Both the position numbers and the translations under genes were made by a program. The notes beneath the pieces are model-generated. The model was not told the DNA's origin. It searched no databases and worked only from the letters and a program-made list of their open reading frames with translations. A DNA stretch of 64,000 nt from Ornithinimicrobium avium (GTDB taxonomy: Bacteria > Actinomycetota > Actinomycetes > Actinomycetales > Dermatophilaceae), in the NCBI RefSeq assembly GCF_003351765.1, contig NZ_CP031229.1, positions 930,001 through 994,000 of the forward strand, in the 5' to 3' direction. Shown here piece by piece: positions 59,601 through 64,000 of the stretch (position 1 is the stretch's first letter; the number at the start of each line of letters is the position of its first letter).

Positions 59601-62363
59601 GGTGACGGCACTCGCGTCGCGTCGGGCGGCTTCCGCCAGCGACCACTGGAATCGGAAGTCCTCCCCCAGATAGACGTTGTGGTGCTGCTCCCCGCTCCAG
59701 CCGCCCAGACCGAAGGTCCACCCGTCTGGCGTCGTGCACTCCTGTTGCTGGCGATCCGCGACGGGCCCACTCCAGACGAACTTCTCTCTCCCGTCGCGCC
59801 GGTCTCGGCTCTCGAAGGCCTCCACGGGCAGGACCTCCCAGACGCCCAGTCGTAGCAGGAAGGCGTGCCGCTCCCGGTCCCAGTCCGCCTCGTCCGGATC
59901 ATATTCGTCGTCCTGCTCAGGCTCCTCGTCCGGGGTCGCGGTGCCGGCCAGAGTCAGGTCGATCTCCGCCAGCATGGGCAGGACCACGTCGGGGTGAGCC
60001 AGGAGGTGCTTCCCAGGGGCAGGACAGACCCGCTCGAGGGCACGGTATGCCGCACCCCGCCGCCTGTCGGTGTCGTCCACGTCTTCGTCGAGGGACTCCA
60101 GCCACGTCGACCAGTCTTCCCCGAAGCACAGGGATCCTGCCGGTCGCCAGGCGCCGTCGCGGTTGGGCAGCATGACGTCGGCGAGGTATCTCTCCCGCTG
60201 CTGCTCCTGTCTGCGCGTGTCACTCTCCCTGGCCCGCCCCGGCCGACACCAGAACCACTCCTGCGGGCTGAACGCGGCCGCACGCTCGACGAGCCTCCTG
60301 GTGCCGTACTGGTTCGTCCGCTCACGGGCGAGGAACTGCCACACGAAGGTGAGGACGTGCTCGGCGCGCTCGTCGGAGACCTCCAGCCCGCCCAGTCGAT
60401 CCAGGACGTTGTCGACAGTAAACGGGCGGATGCCCAGCGGCCGGGCGCGGTTGATCTCATCCGATGACAGCAGTCCGTCGGCGAGGAATGACACCTGCAG
60501 CTCAACGGGAGGCACCAGTGCCCTTTCGCCGCGAGACCTAATGCGGGCCATCACGAGCTGGCTCCGACGACCTGTCAGACCGACAGTGGGATCGGGTACG
60601 GGCAGCAGCACCCGTCCACCGGACGCCGACACCACGGGGACGAGGCGGCTCGAAGGGCTCCCGCGCAGCTGACCCAGGAACCTCTCGGTCTGTGTGGGGA
60701 ACTCGCCCGTCAACCAATTCACCAGGCGGAGGAACCCCCGGAACCCCTCGTCCGCCGATTCCTCACCCCATACCTCCAGGTCCCCCGGCCGGGACAGCTC
60801 GGCCAGCAGATTCCACATGCCGGGAGCCTCCATCTGACGAGCAGCGACAAGGTCGATGGCGTGCTCGTTGAGACCCTGGTGCATGAGGGAGAGCCCGGTC
60901 CGGGCATGGACATAGTCCGCAGGGAACGTCGACGCGACCAGCCTGGTGAACCGGGGATGACCGGCGAGCACGTCCCGTGGCATCGCGTGGCTTGGCGCCG
61001 ACTCAGCCTGCTCCACCGGAACCCAGCTCTCGTCGTCGAGCAGGCTGAGGACCCTGTCCCTGAACCCGCTCGCGAGCTCGTCCTCGGGCGTCGGGCACTC
61101 GGCCACCAGGTTCACCACGCTGGTCGATTCGATCGTCCCATCCCCGCTCAAGTCCAGCACCACGTCCCGCACGAGTACGGCGAGCTCGTCGAGGATCCGT
61201 CTGTTGCTGCCCTCAGCGGCTCCGTGGAAGCCTGTGCGCGACGCGTCCACCTGGAAGTAGCCGTGCAGCAAGAACGGCATACCGGAGGGGATCCTCGTCG
61301 GGAAGAACAGGTGGAAGGGCGCGGACGTCGAGCCATCGACCGCCGGGACGACCTCCAGGCGGTCGCCACCCGGGGCGAGCCGCACGCCCACTGCGATCTC
61401 ACCCGCGAGATCTCCGTGCCCGCTGATCGTGCGACGGTAGAGACGCCAGACCGTCTGCCCCCGACCGGTGCGCTCGATGCGGACGTCGGATGCTTCTGCG
61501 TCCGCGGGCGGCCTTGACCTGCTGCTCCATGACGGGGCTATGCAGACGACGTCCCCACCGTCGGCCTGGTCGTGGAACGTCACCTCGGAGAAGGTGCCGA
61601 GCAGGAGCAGGATCTCGTCGCTGACGTTAGCGAGGGCGGTGCGGACCGCGGTGAGCCAGTCCTCCTTGGTCCTCCCGCGCCGGGCGGCCAGCTGCTCGTC
61701 GAACGGGAGCCGCACCACCGTGTCGAAGCCCTCCGCCGCCAGCTCCTCGACCAGGTGCGGGACGTCGTCGACCCAGAAGGGATAGCGCAGGGCCGGAATG
61801 GCCGAGTGCGGGTCGCCGCGGTCCAGCGCGGCTGTGCGCTCGAGGTATGCGTCCCAGTCAGGACTGACCTTCTTGATCTGCTCGAGGGCGCGGCCCGGGT
61901 CAAAGCGCACCGCCAGCAGCTTCTTCGGGTCCTGCAGGCCAGAGTAGATCTCGGGGCGGGCGGTGATCTCCAGCACCGATTTGAAGCCGATCCCCTTGTG
62001 CCCGATCGCCTCGCCCTCGGCCTTGGTCGACGCACCGATGTGCCCGAGGGACCCGATGACGACGTCGGTCTGCAGGTCGATGCCCTGGTTGGCCACGACG
62101 AGCGCAGGCTCCTCGGTCAGGATGACCGCCGCCCGTGACCGGCTGCCGTCGATCGAGCGGGGGTCCCCCCGCCAGGCGTCCGAGGCGTTCTGGAGCAGCT
62201 CGATGAGGAAGCGCCCGTGGTACTCGCCTCCAAGAAGCCGCTCCGCCCGGGCAAAGGACGAGGTGATCCGGACCGACTCCAGGCCCGTGTGCTCGGCGCG
62301 GGCAGCGGTCTCGGCATCGATGAGCGTGCGGGCGCTCGGACGCTCGGTGTCTGGGTCAGACAC
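56655..62363 (-). CDS. Sacsin-type HATPase with C-terminal DUF3883 domain
   Basis: A 1902-residue protein. The N-terminus is an Hsp90/sacsin-like ATPase: N-box FLIELLQNASDA (about residues 52-63), a G1 region reading VVANQG where NDG is usual, and G2 GEAIGHKGIGFKSVLEI (about 117-133). A possible zinc site FCPACNDSG lies near residue 945. The last 110 residues are a DUF3883 domain with GFGFDMVGW and ALEVKSTSG, a PD-(D/E)XK-like D-ExK pattern suggesting a nuclease. GTG 62363 has GGGAGG upstream. Similar HATPase/DUF3883 proteins occur in defence islands. It converges on the AddAB-like operon and probably belongs to the same system, possibly as sensor-effector; this is inference. Confidence 0.75.
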   Translation of the reverse strand: MSDPDTERPSARTLIDAETAARAEHTGLESVRITSSFARAERLLGGEYHGRFLIELLQNASDAWRGDPRSIDGSRSRAAVILTEEPALVVANQGIDLQTDVVIGSLGHIGASTKAEGEAIGHKGIGFKSVLEITARPEIYSGLQDPKKLLAVRFDPGRALEQIKKVSPDWDAYLERTAALDRGDPHSAIPALRYPFWVDDVPHLVEELAAEGFDTVVRLPFDEQLAARRGRTKEDWLTAVRTALANVSDEILLLLGTFSEVTFHDQADGGDVVCIAPSWSSRSRPPADAEASDVRIERTGRGQTVWRLYRRTISGHGDLAGEIAVGVRLAPGGDRLEVVPAVDGSTSAPFHLFFPTRIPSGMPFLLHGYFQVDASRTGFHGAAEGSNRRILDELAVLVRDVVLDLSGDGTIESTSVVNLVAECPTPEDELASGFRDRVLSLLDDESWVPVEQAESAPSHAMPRDVLAGHPRFTRLVASTFPADYVHARTGLSLMHQGLNEHAIDLVAARQMEAPGMWNLLAELSRPGDLEVWGEESADEGFRGFLRLVNWLTGEFPTQTERFLGQLRGSPSSRLVPVVSASGGRVLLPVPDPTVGLTGRRSQLVMARIRSRGERALVPPVELQVSFLADGLLSSDEINRARPLGIRPFTVDNVLDRLGGLEVSDERAEHVLTFVWQFLARERTNQYGTRRLVERAAAFSPQEWFWCRPGRARESDTRRQEQQRERYLADVMLPNRDGAWRPAGSLCFGEDWSTWLESLDEDVDDTDRRRGAAYRALERVCPAPGKHLLAHPDVVLPMLAEIDLTLAGTATPDEEPEQDDEYDPDEADWDRERHAFLLRLGVWEVLPVEAFESRDRRDGREKFVWSGPVADRQQQECTTPDGWTFGLGGWSGEQHHNVYLGEDFRFQWSLAEAARRDASAVTELIDAGRDLYARCLQSSFFCPACNDSGTGHTVARHSNVSDGYPSWVALQLRSEPWIPVHVAGESLPTPVEPGRAWWLERVPSEVGLMTSPWRFVPVCGPNTGVSETVRNLGRVNTADDADLQAVSWLLRHVRDRFEADEIDLGRTTDRQAFVSLHTAMYDRLASAPEGAGRAVLEDVGVLSTLGSALTYAPVDDTRHDDGRFSAYVRHFADRIPLAVIRRDRQRAAEKLGIARFEVDLRRRGDDDGRDVTGDLVEGLHARAPELLGILVHHSLGAQPLTLDSENFRQRAQRLMHLQVRQVPRLVVEATVDGVETVLLGDDTSGDLFLEGGTTARPVLYHDFTDDAWRERVRRHLWLHLATLLEAPAYAHTFALFLQYDTDAEREVFLLELGISQEDVDAVRAQLGLVSETEQANRRRWFTALLRVLTSEAGEAGVEGDQVRDALLRAGLPRQLVTQLLSSGGGGDVRRDTSRGSPLRLLDDYGVDLRELDAQLRKLGHEEGLHITDARRRLQKWTRAHGRRLVAVLVRAGQLSPGQAIEKVRQVSPPASLGFAVDPPLGEVLAEIGSLLAPGPPATVAGQLADDPPDTLAELGGYASVDDLDADVRRLYDVDEQRYVLRSRAVLWNRAIRKLAVLTRMTPTETRAGIRALDDEVAEQLKVDLDRPSQLVEAVEQLLADTGLAERIVARLDDDLLGAGPDEDELHRWAAEAGIDEARLARYDRALRRPRNAKAARLRSRADELKRAEVRAAVPAHLVVPAHQVRASAGRKGPEAPDQRAPGIRVSKIKVTAEADRRKREHGDEGEQWALADTVAALLALDDEARALAVEDVRGLLERFDAAATEDLLAHAAAASAPREDEEDDDLIEALEGLLHVSRVSDGFGFDMVGWVAPAPDQAPCATALEVKSTSGDRFQLSSNEWRIAQALREQGAGERYAVLAVRRRKGGGVPAGMDLLVDPVHLHEVGLLTLDTSNYVAKYATGG

Positions 62364-62375
62364 TCTGCCTCCCGG

Positions 62376-62477
62376 TCAGCTCAGCTCAGCGAGTGGGGCG
62401 ATCTTCTGCTCCCGACCATACTCACCCGCGGCACCGAGGAGCGCCGTGAGGTCGAGATCCTTATTCTCGCCACCCAT
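62376..62477 (-). CDS. Possible 33-residue protein before the HATPase gene
   Basis: ATG 62477 opens MGGENKDLDLTALLGAAGEY, continuing GREQKIAPLAELS, with a stop 12 bases before the HATPase GTG. Its close spacing on the same strand and native-looking codons argue for translation, but the ribosome site is poor (GAG only) and I know no homologue. It could be a small operon member or a chance frame. Confidence 0.35.
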   Translation of the reverse strand: MGGENKDLDLTALLGAAGEYGREQKIAPLAELS

Positions 62478-62884
62478 CTCGATCTAGTAGAGCCCCCGGA
62501 CCTCGGGCGGGGCCAGGGCAATCTTCTAGACCCCGCTCGTGGCTAGGGAGGCGACGCGAGTGGTTCGCTCCCTGCTCGACACCGGTATGGCAGCAGCCGC
62601 CACAGAGTCGCCGCATACCTCTTCGCCTGCACAAGGATGCAATCCGTCCGCAGAGGGTCCTGACCGGTGACCCCGTCCGCACCGGCGTCACCCGAAGCAC
62701 TCGTCGCGTGCGACGTGACACCCCGGAATCGCAGGCCGGGAGTGCACGTAGACACAAGATGTGAATGTCACCCCTCTTGACGGCCGCGGGCGGCCCTCTC
62801 ACGTGCACGCCCCTTGAGCAAGGCGAAGCCCCCGGTGGTGGGGCGCTGCTCGGTCGGCGTGTTCGCCCATGGCAACATCGCACT
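62478..62884. other. Intergenic region between divergent HATPase and McrB-like genes
   Basis: These 407 bases hold no gene I can support. Open frames are short, arginine-rich and lack ribosome sites. The region must contain the promoters for the leftward HATPase gene and the rightward McrB-like gene, but no clear -35/-10 pair stands out. No repeats or attachment-like sequence were recognised. Confidence 0.4.
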
Positions 62885-64000
62885 ATGACGAGTGATGTGG
62901 CCCCGGTCGTCGACGACGAGCCGACCCCCTTCGAAGCGGCGATCAGTGAGCGGGCGGAAGAGATCCTTGCGCTGGGCAAGACGGGCTACAACTGGACAGC
63001 CGTCGACGACCTGCTGAAGAAGGAACTCGCCCTCGACGTTGGCAGAGACTTGGTCACTCGTTGCAAAACAGCCAACAACTCCGGGCGCGCGGCCAATGTC
63101 CTGACCGAGAGCATGGATAAAGACATCGACCTGTACTTGGTGTTCATCTCCGCGCCTTACACGGTCGCCCGGTTCGTTAAGGCCGCGCGAAAGCGGATCA
63201 GCCGCTTCCCCAAGGTGCGCACGGTCGCGGTGGCCGAACGGGTGGCGCAGGTCTGGCGAGTCACAACGGTGATCCATCGTGCCGACGACCCACTCGTCGA
63301 TCAGATCCTGCCTCACTTCCCCTTGCTCCGCCCCGAGGCGATCCAAACAGTAACTGACCTCCCAGCCGACGCCACCGCTATGGAGCCCGTGGATGGGGGC
63401 CAGGTTGACGAGGAGGAACTGACCGGACGGGCCAGCGCGACGCCGACTGATCTTGCCGACCTCCAGAACCTACCTGAGGGGCTGGTAGCTTTCGCCGCCG
63501 GGAATGGCGTCACGATTGACGTGGCCACGGCCGCCGACGTACTGGCGTGCGCCCTGTCAAGCCAGTTCGTACTCTTCGCGGGCCCGAGCGGTACCGGTAA
63601 GAGCACCATCGCGCGCCTCCTGGCCTCCTACCTGGGCCGCGACGAGGCGACTGCGGTCCTGGAGGCGAGGTCCGGTTGGTCGGGACCCGAGGACGCCTTT
63701 GGCTATTACTCCAGCCTGACGGGGCGGTTTGCCCAGACGCCCAACACCCCCAAGCTCGTGGCGCTCCACGAGACCGCAGTGGCGGGACTAGCTGGCGAAG
63801 CCAACCTCGCGCACGTGGCCGCGCCCGTTCTCATCGTCGAGGAAGCCAACCTGTCACCGATCGAGGGCTACCTAGCCCCGGTAACTCACGGGCTAAGCTC
63901 CGTCAGCGTCCCGCTGGTTTTCTGGGAACTGCACGCCCAGCGGGCCGGGGCCGCCGACTCCGACGAGCTCCTCGACGTGCCACCAGTTACGGCACTCGGG
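62885..64000 (+). CDS. McrB-like AAA+ protein, cut by the window edge
   Basis: An open frame of 372 codons runs from ATG 62885 off the right edge with no stop. The N-terminal 190 residues are an unrecognised helical domain (EEILALGKTGYNWTAVDDLL). An AAA+ module follows: Walker A FAGPSGTGKST (about residue 240) and a Walker B-type VLIVEEANLSPIEGYL, the form seen in McrB-type motors, with EE in place of the usual DE. McrB proteins drive a partner nuclease (McrC) against modified DNA; that gene would lie to the right. No ribosome site is visible and the message may be leaderless. Codons use more A/T at third positions than the housekeeping genes, suggesting transfer. Confidence 0.75.
   Translation, partial: MTSDVAPVVDDEPTPFEAAISERAEEILALGKTGYNWTAVDDLLKKELALDVGRDLVTRCKTANNSGRAANVLTESMDKDIDLYLVFISAPYTVARFVKAARKRISRFPKVRTVAVAERVAQVWRVTTVIHRADDPLVDQILPHFPLLRPEAIQTVTDLPADATAMEPVDGGQVDEEELTGRASATPTDLADLQNLPEGLVAFAAGNGVTIDVATAADVLACALSSQFVLFAGPSGTGKSTIARLLASYLGRDEATAVLEARSGWSGPEDAFGYYSSLTGRFAQTPNTPKLVALHETAVAGLAGEANLAHVAAPVLIVEEANLSPIEGYLAPVTHGLSSVSVPLVFWELHAQRAGAADSDELLDVPPVTALG

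Noticed and set aside
1..64000. CRISPR array, insertion sequence or prophage
   Set aside because: No regularly spaced repeats, transposase, integrase or phage structural operon were seen, apart from the VgrG/PAAR remnants.

Overview
The window is high-GC DNA from an actinobacterium, most likely a member of the Micrococcales (an Intrasporangiaceae/Ornithinimicrobium-like lineage is my guess, not shown). The signs are near-exclusive G/C third positions, GTG starts, ATGA/GTGA gene overlaps, a DUF222-HNH gene with an actinobacterial PafBC-type promoter, actinobacterial-style RNase J, and sugar ABC operons without their own ATPase. No rRNA, tRNA, CRISPR array or insertion sequence was found.

Layout. 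0-5 kb is a scrapyard: a C-terminal fragment of a second GH94 gene at the left edge, a gene fragment with a calcium-loop-like motif, a frameshifted P1 (DmpA-type) peptidase, an intact quinone-oxidoreductase-like MDR enzyme, a bile-acid-symporter start fused to an SDR end, and a flavin monooxygenase with about five frameshifts. 5-8.5 kb carries a membrane protein and a giant membrane-anchored patatin. 8.6-19.7 kb is a coherent carbohydrate locus: GH94 phosphorylase, LacI regulator, sugar ABC importer (binding protein plus two permeases), a Tat-exported glucanase-like protein (PF10091 type) and GH3 beta-glucosidase. The combination predicts beta-1,2-glucan (sophorooligosaccharide) use, with matching LacI operator palindromes in front of both transcription units.

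19.9-40.2 kb is a mixed region: CPBP protease, a truncated alpha/beta hydrolase, a NarL-type two-component pair, YtoQ behind an AT-rich promoter with TATAAT, an alanine-dehydrogenase-family enzyme with a 44-residue basic protein in front, RNase J with a strong hairpin behind it, a DUF222-HNH protein behind a PafBC-like DNA-damage promoter that would give a leaderless mRNA, a lipid kinase, a TetR-ABC exporter cassette, a P-loop kinase, and a sulfonate-type ABC importer preceded by a cysteine-containing leader peptide. Then follow remnants of a contractile-injection-system spike (VgrG and PAAR), a cupin and RtcB.

40.5-64 kb is an island of nucleic-acid enzymes and is the best candidate for an undescribed system. 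Two divergent operons share a 58-bp promoter region. Leftward: an SNF2/RapA-like helicase and three unrecognised proteins. Rightward: an Mre11/SbcD-like protein that has lost its metal ligands, a membrane-anchored YhaN/SbcC-like ATPase, and an AddB-like plus AddA-like helicase-nuclease pair. A 1902-residue sacsin-type HATPase with a C-terminal DUF3883 domain converges on them, and an McrB-like AAA+ protein runs off the right edge. I read this as a DNA-end-sensing and -degrading defence or genome-maintenance system; that role is inference. I do not recognise the gene set as any named system.
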